Below are positions 1 through 11,443 of a DNA stretch of 36,205 nt, in pieces; the stretch's first letter is position 1, and every line of letters begins with the position of its first letter. Below the pieces are notes generated by a model that saw only the letters and a program-made list of their open reading frames with translations, searched no databases and had not been told where the DNA came from. This stretch comes from Gluconobacter kanchanaburiensis NBRC 103587 (lineage in GTDB: Bacteria > Pseudomonadota > Alphaproteobacteria > Acetobacterales > Acetobacteraceae). Position numbers and translations under genes: made by a program. The stretch covers positions 1-36,205 of the forward strand of contig NZ_BJVA01000021.1 of assembly GCF_007988905.1 (NCBI RefSeq). Reading direction: 5' to 3'.

Positions 1-30
1 AAGTTGGGGGGCACTGGTTCGAAACCAATA

Positions 31-68
31 GGGCGCGCCGTTCCATGTTTTGCTGCGCGCCCATTTTT
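31..68 (+). terminator. Rho-independent-type terminator of an off-window plus-strand transcript
   Basis: GGGCGCGC at 31-38 pairs perfectly with GCGCGCCC at 55-62 around a 16-base loop, followed by a run of five T at 64-68. It would end a plus-strand transcript entering from the left. It also lies just past the stop of the minus-strand gene ending at 77, where the hairpin could protect the 3' end, but no T-run follows in that direction. Bases 1-30 hold no gene that I can support. Confidence 0.6.
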
Positions 69-76
69 CTAGAAAT

Positions 77-487
77 TTAGTCTGAAGGATTGTTGTCTTG
101 ATAGGCTTTTGCAAGAGCTTTCTGCATTTCCGGATCCGGACTGCCCAGAAAGTTTTGTTTCAGGGATGTCGCATCTTTGATGCTCAGTAGTCCCCAAGCT
201 GCTGAGTGGTCTTTTGCAAATACGACTTCCATTTGTTGCGCCGCACAGTCGTGGGGGCGGCACATATGACCCAGGATATAGGGTTTTCCTGCAATATTGA
301 TAATGGTTACCGGGACAGATGTCGCCTGAGCTGTCTTTACCCAGGACGGCAGGGAAATCATGGCCTGATAAGCCTGTTTGAACTCCTTGCTGGCCAGATC
401 GGCGGTTGTCTGTGGTGTTCCTGCAAAGGCCATAATGGGCGTTGCAAATGCAAGAAAAGTCGAAAGCAGCAGGGGGAGGCGCATCAT
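77..487 (-). CDS. ivy: Ivy-family periplasmic inhibitor of C-type lysozyme
   Basis: The 136-residue protein has a signal peptide (residues 1-22, hydrophobic core PLLLSTFLAFATP, cleavage likely after AFA). The mature part carries CRPHDC at 76-81, the counterpart of the CKPHDC loop by which E. coli Ivy plugs the lysozyme active site and whose two cysteines form a disulfide. Length and overall pattern (FKQAY, LPSWV, a GLLS stretch after the loop) fit the family. It should act in the periplasm, protecting peptidoglycan from lysozyme or from the cell's own lytic transglycosylases. It begins 7 bases after the pncA stop and is the last gene of the pncA unit. ATG codons 1 and 2 are adjacent; AAGGG precedes the first. 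The family call rests on the motif, length and signal peptide only. Confidence 0.75.
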   Translation of the reverse strand: MMRLPLLLSTFLAFATPIMAFAGTPQTTADLASKEFKQAYQAMISLPSWVKTAQATSVPVTIINIAGKPYILGHMCRPHDCAAQQMEVVFAKDHSAAWGLLSIKDATSLKQNFLGSPDPEMQKALAKAYQDNNPSD

Positions 488-494
488 ATACCCT

Positions 495-1067
495 TCAGAA
501 GGCGCTTACACTTCTGAGTGTAACACCTTGTCTTTCAAGTTTTTCCAGTGCCGGTTCCGGATTGCTTGCAATCCCCCGGCATGCTTCAGGCACAATCTCG
601 GTGCGATAGCCGCTTTGCACAGCATCCAGTGCTGTGGCGGAAACGCAATAATCCAGAGCTAACCCACAAATGACAAGGTGGTTTATACCCAGGCCTTTCA
701 ATAACCCGTCCAGACCCGTTGAGGTTGCACGATCGTTATCGAGAAAGCCTGAATAGCTGTCCCGGCCCCGCAACACGCCTTTGCGCACAATATGTGTTAT
801 GGGTGCAGGAGAAAGACTGAATGGCAGGTCTGCTCCATGGGTCCCGGCGACGCAATGTGGGGGCCATGGCCCCCCCTGGGCGGAAAATGAGCAGTGGTCG
901 GCGGGATGCCAGTCCTGCGTTGCGATTATGGCTCGAAAAGAGAGACGACCAAGCAGATTGGCAGGCTTGAGGATGCTGTTACCGTCTGGAACGGCAAGCG
1001 CGCCCCCAGATAGAAAATCATTCTGGATGTCCACGAGGATGAGGGCAGAGCGGTTCAGATCAGTCAT
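495..1067 (-). CDS. pncA: Nicotinamidase/pyrazinamidase
   Basis: This 190-residue isochorismatase-fold hydrolase converts nicotinamide to nicotinate and ammonia in the NAD salvage (Preiss-Handler) route. The catalytic triad is visible as D13 (VDIQNDF), K96 (RKG) and C141 (LALDYCVSATA); the metal site is suggested by D52, H54 and H58 in QDWHPADH, and the family PPHCV element is at 69-73. Length is normal for bacterial PncA. It starts 37 bases after the end of the DUF21/CorC gene and is followed 7 bases later by the lysozyme inhibitor, so the three are probably cotranscribed. It is cytoplasmic. No sign of damage or transfer. Confidence 0.93.
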   Translation of the reverse strand: MTDLNRSALILVDIQNDFLSGGALAVPDGNSILKPANLLGRLSFRAIIATQDWHPADHCSFSAQGGPWPPHCVAGTHGADLPFSLSPAPITHIVRKGVLRGRDSYSGFLDNDRATSTGLDGLLKGLGINHLVICGLALDYCVSATALDAVQSGYRTEIVPEACRGIASNPEPALEKLERQGVTLRSVSAF

Positions 1068-1103
1068 GCCCCGATCTAAGCAGGGATCGAATAACGGCGG
1101 AAG

Positions 1104-2453
1104 TCAGTTGAGCCGTGTTACTAGGAGCTGATTGATCCGGAAGCCTTCCACATCCACGACTTCGAAGCGAAAGCCGGAAGACTGCACGCTGTCGGCTTTT
1201 CTCGCCATCCGACGCAAACGGTTCATGACAAAGCCGCCGACGGTATCGAAGTTCTGGGCGTCGTCGAACATGGGGATGTCCAGTTCGCGGATGACGTCTC
1301 CAATGGGTGCGGCGCCGTCGATCAGCCAGGACTTGTCATCGCGGCGTACAATCGCCTGCTCTTCGAATGGGCTGACCAGTCCATCCATCAGGGCACCCAT
1401 GATGTCCTTGTAGGTGATGAGGCCCACGACCAGACCATATTCATTGACGATCAGTGCAAAGCCTGCCGAATGGGCTTCGAACTGGGCGAGTGTCTCCCAT
1501 AGATTTAAGGTGTCGGGCAGGGAGAGGACGTCGCGTCGCATCCGGAAAATCTGACTGGCGACAGGGGCCAGGCCTGTATTTTTGGGCTGGGGTTCGTCGA
1601 CGACTGCCACGAGAACGTCTTCGGCCCGGATCGAGCCTATGACCTTGTCCATGCCGCCATCGCAGAGCGGATAGCGGGAGTAGGGGCGCACTCTGACCTT
1701 GTCACGCTGGCTTTCCGGGCTTTCCTGTACGTCCAGAAATACGATTTCATCACGGGGTGTCATGGCGGATGTCACAGCACGATCCTGAAGACCCAGGACG
1801 TTCTGGATCATCTGATGCTCTTCTTCCAGAAGAACACCGGAGGCCGTCCCCGCGGCGAGAATGGCCCGCAGGTCTTCAGGTGTGACAGGTTCGACCGTTG
1901 CAGCAGCCGGAATCTTGAGAAGCCGGAGCAGCCAGTCTGAAATTTTTGAGAAGATCAGAACTGCTGGATAGAGGATTTTCAGTGCGACTGCCGGAAACCA
2001 GCCGACCTTGAGAGCGATGCGGTCGGGCGCGTTCATCGCGATGCGTTTGGGCAGCAGGTCCGCGAAAAGGACGAACAGACCGGTAATTAGGATGAACGAG
2101 CATGTCGAACCCAGCTTGTCGGCGAGGGACGGCGCGGTGCCGAGGGTACGAAAACCTTCGGCGATGGGGGCGCTCAACATCGATTCGCTGATGATGCCAC
2201 CCAGAACGCCCACAGCATTCAGACAGATCTGGAGAACCGTGATCACCTGGCCGCTGTTTCGGCGCAGTTTCAGGAATGCAACGGCCCTGGGGTCTCCGGC
2301 TTCCGCTCTGGAGCGCAGCCGGACATCGCGTGCGGCTGCAAAGGAAATTTCGGAAAGGGAGATCAGAACAGACACGCCAATCAGCGCGACCGTGGCAAGA
2401 AGACCCAGCAGGAGAAAAGCAATCTGGTGCTGGGAAGAAGGGGAGACTGACAT
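1104..2453 (-). CDS. DUF21/CBS/CorC_HlyC membrane protein (hemolysin-C/YtfL-like family)
   Basis: The 449-residue protein has an N-terminal DUF21 transmembrane domain (about residues 10-195, three or four membrane segments, first at 10-34), a tandem CBS pair (about 215-345, with the MTPRDEI and KDIMGAL stretches), and a C-terminal CorC_HlyC transporter-associated domain (about 360-449, DGAAPIGDVIRELD and TVGGFVM). This is the inner-membrane family that includes YtfL/PaeA, linked to polyamine or cation export, and the CorC proteins linked to magnesium/cobalt efflux. The substrate cannot be read from the sequence. It starts 70 bases after ligA. No purine-rich ribosome site precedes the ATG; a TATAAA lies only 10 bases upstream, so a near-leaderless start is possible. 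Confidence 0.88.
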   Translation of the reverse strand: MSVSPSSQHQIAFLLLGLLATVALIGVSVLISLSEISFAAARDVRLRSRAEAGDPRAVAFLKLRRNSGQVITVLQICLNAVGVLGGIISESMLSAPIAEGFRTLGTAPSLADKLGSTCSFILITGLFVLFADLLPKRIAMNAPDRIALKVGWFPAVALKILYPAVLIFSKISDWLLRLLKIPAAATVEPVTPEDLRAILAAGTASGVLLEEEHQMIQNVLGLQDRAVTSAMTPRDEIVFLDVQESPESQRDKVRVRPYSRYPLCDGGMDKVIGSIRAEDVLVAVVDEPQPKNTGLAPVASQIFRMRRDVLSLPDTLNLWETLAQFEAHSAGFALIVNEYGLVVGLITYKDIMGALMDGLVSPFEEQAIVRRDDKSWLIDGAAPIGDVIRELDIPMFDDAQNFDTVGGFVMNRLRRMARKADSVQSSGFRFEVVDVEGFRINQLLVTRLN

Positions 2454-2523
2454 GCAGGAGGCTTTATACCTTTAAAAAGCAGCCTGTTGCGAATTTTCTT
2501 ACGAGAGAGAGTTTAAGGTTCTC

Positions 2524-6290
<3,767 letters not shown>

Positions 6291-6335
6291 GATAGCAATG
6301 TTGGGAGCCGGAGGTCCCGTTTCAAAGGAATGGAC

Positions 6336-7235
6336 TCAGAAGACGCTGTGCCAGGCGCGGGAGAAAAAGCCCCGGTGATTCTGCTGGCCCGGACGTGTGA
6401 CGGGCTTTTTGAGATCGCCCTTGAGCAGTTTATTGTCCCGAAGATAGTTGTAGGCATAACGATACCACTGGCTGTCGGGATAGTTGTAGCCAAGGACGGC
6501 TGCTGTCTGATGAGCCTGATCCTTGAGGCCAAGAGCCAGATAGACCTCCACCAGACGCTCAAGTGCTTCGGCAACATGGTTTGTGGTCTGGTAATCCTGC
6601 ACGACGCGCTGATAACGGGTCATGGCGGCTTCGTAATTGCGCTGCTGCTGGTACCAGCGGCCAACCAGCATTTCCTTGCCGGCTAGATGGTCCCGGCAAA
6701 GGTCGATCTTCAGCTGGGCGTCGCGAGCATAGGACGTCTGCGGGAAGCGGGTGATGACTTCTTCAAGCGCGTCGAGTGCTTCGACAGTGCCCTGCTGGTC
6801 GCGTTCAACGTTTGCGATCTGCTCATAATAGCACAGCGCCCGCAGATAGAATGCGTAGGCCGCGTCGGGGCTGGTGGGGTGAAGCTGGAGGTAGCGTTCA
6901 AGCTGCTGCACGGAGAGGGCATATTCGCCCTGAAGATAATAGGCATATCCCTCCATCAGCTCGGCATTACCCGTAAAGCCGGAATAGGGATAATTCTGCT
7001 GGAGAAGTTCGAACTCGCCGCCAGCCAGTTCGTAGTGGCCACTATGGAGCGCATCAATCCCGTAATTATACAGGGTTTCCGCGTCAGCGGTTTTCGGAAT
7101 CGCCGGCTTCTCGTGCTGACGTGAAAACATCGAGCAGCCGGAAAGCAGCAGAAGACCGCTGACAGCCGCAGCCCTCAGAATGAAACCACCATCTTTGACC
7201 GTTGCTTCAAAATGACGATGAGTGCTGCTTGTCAT
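6336..7235 (-). CDS. bamD: Outer-membrane assembly lipoprotein BamD
   Basis: BamD is the essential lipoprotein of the BAM complex that inserts beta-barrel proteins in the outer membrane. The sequence shows a lipoprotein signal with lipobox LLLSGC just before the mature CSMFS, followed by a family of tetratricopeptide-like repeats (YNYGIDALHSGHYELA, YYLQGEYALSVQQLERYL, YQRVVQDYQTTNHVAEALERL). I chose the ATG at 7235 (299 residues), because GGGAAGAG lies upstream and it gives a normal-length signal peptide. A longer in-frame ATG at 7298 would add 21 arginine-rich residues and lies only 5 bases from the lpxC stop. The protein sits in an operon after lpxC and before recN. Confidence 0.93.
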   Translation of the reverse strand: MTSSTHRHFEATVKDGGFILRAAAVSGLLLLSGCSMFSRQHEKPAIPKTADAETLYNYGIDALHSGHYELAGGEFELLQQNYPYSGFTGNAELMEGYAYYLQGEYALSVQQLERYLQLHPTSPDAAYAFYLRALCYYEQIANVERDQQGTVEALDALEEVITRFPQTSYARDAQLKIDLCRDHLAGKEMLVGRWYQQQRNYEAAMTRYQRVVQDYQTTNHVAEALERLVEVYLALGLKDQAHQTAAVLGYNYPDSQWYRYAYNYLRDNKLLKGDLKKPVTRPGQQNHRGFFSRAWHSVF

Positions 7236-7303
7236 ACCTGCTCTTCCCGTGGAAGCCCGTCTTATATCATGGGAACGCGCTGACGAAAGACCTGCCATGC
7301 GTC

Positions 7304-8335
7304 TCAGGCAGCAACACGGGAACGGAATGTCTTCGCGGAAGGGCGTGAGGCACCTGTCGATACGAAACGCCAGTTGTCAGGGTCGGCAAAAACTGTCCGG
7401 AGCAGCTGGTTGTTCAGCGTATGTCCGGATTTATGACCGATAAACCCGGCCTGAAGTCGATGTCCGGCGCAGTACAGATCGCCAATGGCGTCAAGTAGTT
7501 TGTGTCGTGCAAATTCCCGCTCGATTTTCAGACCCGCAGGATTGAGAATGGTTTCACCATCCACGACTACGGCGTTGTCTAGAGAGCCGCCTCTAGCAAG
7601 GCCGATGCTTTGAAGATATTCGATGTCCTGCCGGTTGACGAATGTCCGGCAAAAGGCGAGCTCTTCGCTGAAACGCTGTTCGTCAAGCTGCATGGCGTAT
7701 CGCTGGTTGCCAATTGCCTGTGCCGGAAAACTCAGGGAGATCGCGAGTGAGAGACCGCGCTGTGCAGGGCGGAGTTCTGCAAACGCGCCGTTCTCGCCCT
7801 CGACGCGGACATTGCGAAGAATTTCGACGATGCGTCGGGGTGTTTCGGAAATTTTTCGTCCTGCGCAACCGATCAGGAACATGAATGCTTCTGAGGCACC
7901 ATCAAGCACTGGGAGTTCGGGGCCGCTGACGGAGATGAGGATATTGTCGATCTCGCAGGCGTGAAGAGCAGCCATCAGATGCTCGATCGTTGCGACACGG
8001 GCAGCGGGATTGGATTCACAGGCCACGACCGTTGAGAGACGGGTATCTATGATATGGTCGTAAAGAGCGGGAAAGGGCGTTGAATCCGGAATGTCCGAGC
8101 GCTGAAATCTGATTCCGGTGTCTGTGGCTGCCGGAGAAAGCACCAGATCGACCAAAACGCCGCTATGCAGCGCTATCCCCTGGCAGTGAATGGAATTTGC
8201 CAGCGTCGTCTGGAAAACTTTCGATTTTGTGCGTCCGCGTGTTTCGTTTAGGTCGTGAGCGCCTGAAAAAGGTTCCTGACGCTTTGCATCAACGCCTTTC
8301 GCCGTGTTGCCACCATGCGTGGGCGTGATCTGCAT
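7304..8335 (-). CDS. lpxC: UDP-3-O-acyl-N-acetylglucosamine deacetylase (lipid A commitment step)
   Basis: LpxC removes the acetyl group from UDP-3-O-acyl-GlcNAc, the committed step of lipid A synthesis in the cytoplasm. All active-site residues are present: E118 and H119 (IEHLMAAL), H278 and D282 (RHKLLDAIGD) and the general acid H305 (GHKSGH). These correspond to E. coli E78, H79, H238, D242 and H265 with a constant offset of 40, so the core is collinear. The extra 40 residues are an N-terminal extension rich in polar residues with no transmembrane character. The ATG is supported by a GGAGG four bases upstream. It follows ftsZ after a 129-base gap containing a hairpin and a candidate promoter. 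Confidence 0.96.
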   Translation of the reverse strand: MQITPTHGGNTAKGVDAKRQEPFSGAHDLNETRGRTKSKVFQTTLANSIHCQGIALHSGVLVDLVLSPAATDTGIRFQRSDIPDSTPFPALYDHIIDTRLSTVVACESNPAARVATIEHLMAALHACEIDNILISVSGPELPVLDGASEAFMFLIGCAGRKISETPRRIVEILRNVRVEGENGAFAELRPAQRGLSLAISLSFPAQAIGNQRYAMQLDEQRFSEELAFCRTFVNRQDIEYLQSIGLARGGSLDNAVVVDGETILNPAGLKIEREFARHKLLDAIGDLYCAGHRLQAGFIGHKSGHTLNNQLLRTVFADPDNWRFVSTGASRPSAKTFRSRVAA

Positions 8336-8338
8336 AAA

Positions 8339-8399
8339 GCCTCCGAAAAATCTGGTTCCGGAGACTAGTAAACAGATACCGGCGTCAGGTTCCAGTCAA
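8339..8399 (-). promoter_or_regulatory. Candidate sigma-70-type promoter and ribosome site for lpxC
   Basis: On the minus strand TTGACT (8394-8399) and TCTGTT (8371-8376) are separated by exactly 17 bases, which would start transcription near 8364, about 30 bases before the lpxC ATG. GGAGG at 8340-8344 is the ribosome site. The -35 is good and the -10 is weak (inference from consensus only). Confidence 0.45.
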
Positions 8400-8417
8400 C
8401 GATTGTTGCCGGATATT

Positions 8418-8456
8418 ACCCCTTTGTCCGTGGGCTGGGAAAATGGACAAAGGGGT
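8418..8456 (-). terminator. Perfect 12-bp hairpin immediately after ftsZ
   Basis: ACCCCTTTGTCC at 8418-8429 is exactly complementary to GGACAAAGGGGT at 8445-8456, with a 15-base loop. It begins about nine bases after the ftsZ stop on the minus strand. No T-run follows in either direction, so it may be a partial terminator, a processing site or a stabilising 3' structure at the end of the dcw unit. Confidence 0.5.
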
Positions 8457-8464
8457 GTGCAGCA

Positions 8465-9988
8465 TCAGCGGCGCAGGTAGGTCGGAATATCCAGATTGGA
8501 ATCGTCACTATTTCCAGAAGACTGCTGCGGAACTGGCGCCGCCGGCTGCTGATAGATATCCTGCGTATTCGGTTCTGTCCGCTGTGGCGCCTGTCCGGTA
8601 GGCTGCGGCGGACGGCTGCGAAACGCCCCTGTCACAAGCCCAAAAAGGCTGCGGGGAGCTTCCGCTTGAGGCGGTGGCGTGTGGCGAGCTGGATCAGAGA
8701 ACAGGCCTGCCCGTGGGGAGGGCTGATGTGGGTTTTCCTGCCGCGGAGTTGGAGTTTCCACGCCTGAAGTCTGCGACGCTGCCGGTTCCTGTGCGGGGGC
8801 AGGATTATGGGGTGCCGGCTGGTGCGGATCAATGGCAAAATTCGGACGCGGAGGGCCTCCTGCATAAGTGGAGCCCGGCTGGAAAGACGAGTTTGTCTGG
8901 CGCGGAGCAGCTCCGTCCCGTGATGCAGCAGGTGCAGAGTTTGGCTGGGAATGCTGCGTGGGAGCTTCTGTGACCTCGGGGAGCGCAGACGGGTCCTGAC
9001 GGGGCTGCGTATCGATACCCGTTGCTACGACGGACACCCGGACACGTCCGTTCAGTGTTTCGTCGATCAACGCACCAAAGATGATGTTGGCATCGTCAGC
9101 CACTTCTTCCCGGATACGATCGGCCGCCGCATTGACTTCATATAGTGTGAGGTCTTCGCCGCCGGTGATATTGATCAGCAGGCCGCGTGCGCCTGCCATG
9201 GACGCGTCTTCCAGAAGAGGATTCGAGATTGCACGTTCGGCGGCGAGGATCGCGCGGTCTTCAGCGTCTTCCTCGCTGGAAGCCTCGCCTGTACCCATCA
9301 TCGCCTTGCCCATCTCTTCCATGACGGCCTTGACGTCCGCGAAATCGAGATTGATCAGGCCTGGCGAGACCATGAGATCCGTAATGCCGCGCACACCCAT
9401 GTTCAGGACGTTGTCGGCCATGCGGAACGCTTCACGGAAAGTCGTGTTCTGCGTTGCGGAATTGAACAAGTTCTGGTTCGGGATGACGATCAGCGTGTCG
9501 ACATGCTTCTGCAGTTCAGCAATGCCGCTTTCGGCAGCGGCCGTACGGCGGCGACCTTCGAAGTTGAAGGGTTTGGAAACAACGCCAACCGTCAGAACAC
9601 CGCGTTCACGCGCCATGCGGGCGATGACGGGCGCGGCACCCGTTCCGGTTCCACCGCCCATACCGGCCGTAATGAAAACAAGATTCGCACCCTCAAGCTG
9701 ACGATCGATTTCCTGAGCAGCTTCTTCTGCAGCTTCCCGGCCGATTTCCGGTTTGGCTCCGGCACCCAGACCCCGCGTCAGGTGTGGACCGAGCTGGACG
9801 CGACGTTCAGCTTTCGAATGGGCGAGCTGCTGTGCGTCGGTGTTGGCAACAACAAATTCCACGCCCTTGAGTTCGGATGCAATCATGTTGTCAACGGCGT
9901 TGGTACCACCACCGCCGACGCCAATCACGGTAATCCGTGGCGCCAGTTCAACATGGGAATTGGGAGTGGGTGTAAGGTTTAGCGTCAT
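8465..9988 (-). CDS. ftsZ: Cell division GTPase FtsZ (tubulin homologue)
   Basis: FtsZ polymerises into the Z-ring at midcell. The 507-residue protein shows the GTPase domain with GGGGTN (25-30) and the tubulin signature GGGTGTG at 111-117, the synergy-loop region [13 protein letters not shown] in the C-terminal subdomain, then a long disordered Pro/Gln/Ser-rich linker (about 325-490). It ends in the conserved peptide LDIPTYLRR that binds FtsA and other partners. The linker makes it longer than E. coli FtsZ (383), as is usual for alphaproteobacteria. It starts 57 bases after ftsA, with only a weak ribosome site (GGAcc). It is the last dcw gene before the hairpin and lpxC. Confidence 0.98.
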   Translation of the reverse strand: MTLNLTPTPNSHVELAPRITVIGVGGGGTNAVDNMIASELKGVEFVVANTDAQQLAHSKAERRVQLGPHLTRGLGAGAKPEIGREAAEEAAQEIDRQLEGANLVFITAGMGGGTGTGAAPVIARMARERGVLTVGVVSKPFNFEGRRRTAAAESGIAELQKHVDTLIVIPNQNLFNSATQNTTFREAFRMADNVLNMGVRGITDLMVSPGLINLDFADVKAVMEEMGKAMMGTGEASSEEDAEDRAILAAERAISNPLLEDASMAGARGLLINITGGEDLTLYEVNAAADRIREEVADDANIIFGALIDETLNGRVRVSVVATGIDTQPRQDPSALPEVTEAPTQHSQPNSAPAASRDGAAPRQTNSSFQPGSTYAGGPPRPNFAIDPHQPAPHNPAPAQEPAASQTSGVETPTPRQENPHQPSPRAGLFSDPARHTPPPQAEAPRSLFGLVTGAFRSRPPQPTGQAPQRTEPNTQDIYQQPAAPVPQQSSGNSDDSNLDIPTYLRR

Positions 9989-10045
9989 GATCTGGTCCGG
10001 AACTGCATGAAAGCGACGGTTAAGGGCGTTATGATCTGTAGTAGA

Positions 10046-11443
10046 CTATACGTTATTGCGTAAGAAGCCTACGAGACGTTTAACAAGTCCGCGAGGCTTG
10101 GGTTCCGGAGCGGAAATGTCTCCGAAATCCCGATCCGCACCTGCGGCCCAGGCCAGAAGCCCCGCAGCGGTTGAAAAGCCGGCCGAAGCCGCGGCAGTTT
10201 CGGGCAGGCCGTAAATATTCTGCGGTTTCCCCATCCGGACCGGACGGCCCAGAATGCGGGTTGCAACGGGAACAATTCCTTCAAGCAGCGAGGCGCCGCC
10301 GGTAAGGACGACGCGCCCGTTGGCCAGACGTCCGAGGCCGGCATTATCAAGCGACTGCCGGACAAGTTCCAGGGTTTCCTCGATCCGCGGCTGGATGACG
10401 GAAATGACTCTTGAGCGCTGGAGACGCACCAGGCGGTCGCTGTTTTCCCCGATCAGAGGAACCGAGAGGATTTCCCGCTGGTCATCCGACCCCATCTGCG
10501 CAGCGCCGTACATTGTCTTGAGGCGTTCGGCTGTTTCAAGGGATGTCGACAGGACGCCTGCGATATCACGCGTTACATGCAGTCCACCTACGCGGATCTG
10601 GGCGGTGTGAAGGAGTTTTCCTTCGCAAAAAACTGCCAGAGACGTCGTGCCGCCGCCCATTTCAACAACCGTGACACCGAGTTCTCGCTCTTCGGCTGCA
10701 AGAACCGAAACACCTGACGCGAAGGGGCTTGCGACAAGTCCGTCAAGTTTCAGTTCCGCATGCTGGAGGACTGCGTCCAGCGTACGGAGCGCGCTCGAGT
10801 TCATGTCAACGACATGCATCCGGGTGGCCAGCTCCTCGCACTGGTGCCCGATGGGATCCGCGATTCCGGGGATGGAATCCACAACATATCCGATGGGCAG
10901 GGTATGAATGACCTCTCGGCCCTCCATCCAGGCGCGGGCCTGTCCTTCGGCAATCAGACGCTGGACGTCTCCTGCGGTGACTTCCCGCCCCCCGATGGGG
11001 ATCTGTGCGTCGACCAGACGGCTCAGAGGCCGACCGCAGGACAGGTTGACCACTAGCGAGTCCATGCGCCGTTCGGCTGCTTCTTCTGCCTGACCGACCG
11101 TTGCACGGATCGCGGCTTCGGTCTCACGGATGTCGACGATGGATCCCGAACGAATTCCATGGGAACGGCGCCAGCCGTATCCCAGAACCTGAATGGAACC
11201 ATCCGCCTCTCCCTTGCCGATCAGGCAGGTCATTTTGGTGGTGCCGATATCGAGCGCGCCGAATACCCCGGGACGCCATGAGACGTTACGCCGCGATTCC
11301 TCCGGAGGGAGGGGGAGGATATCGCGGGGAAGGCGGTTGACCCCGACATCCCGCTCACCGCCGACGGGAATGAGGGAGCGGCCTCTCAGGCCTCCCCGGC
11401 GACGGAAGGCAGGAAGATCCGACATGGTGGGAAGATCGGTCAT
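10046..11443 (-). CDS. ftsA: Cell division actin-like protein FtsA
   Basis: FtsA is an actin-fold ATPase that tethers FtsZ to the inner membrane and recruits later divisome proteins. The first phosphate loop is FGALDIGTTK (61-70); the second phosphate/adenosine regions include VVEMGGGTTSLAVF and VVLTGGASLLEG. The C-terminus KPRGLVKRLVGFLRNNV is an amphipathic membrane-targeting helix. Compared with E. coli FtsA there are about 50 extra N-terminal residues rich in Arg and Pro. The start overlaps the ftsQ stop by ATGA; a second ATG six codons later (11425) would also serve, and neither has a clear ribosome site, as expected for coupled translation. Family assignment is secure; the exact start is not. 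Confidence 0.96.
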   Translation of the reverse strand: MTDLPTMSDLPAFRRRGGLRGRSLIPVGGERDVGVNRLPRDILPLPPEESRRNVSWRPGVFGALDIGTTKMTCLIGKGEADGSIQVLGYGWRRSHGIRSGSIVDIRETEAAIRATVGQAEEAAERRMDSLVVNLSCGRPLSRLVDAQIPIGGREVTAGDVQRLIAEGQARAWMEGREVIHTLPIGYVVDSIPGIADPIGHQCEELATRMHVVDMNSSALRTLDAVLQHAELKLDGLVASPFASGVSVLAAEERELGVTVVEMGGGTTSLAVFCEGKLLHTAQIRVGGLHVTRDIAGVLSTSLETAERLKTMYGAAQMGSDDQREILSVPLIGENSDRLVRLQRSRVISVIQPRIEETLELVRQSLDNAGLGRLANGRVVLTGGASLLEGIVPVATRILGRPVRMGKPQNIYGLPETAAASAGFSTAAGLLAWAAGADRDFGDISAPEPKPRGLVKRLVGFLRNNV

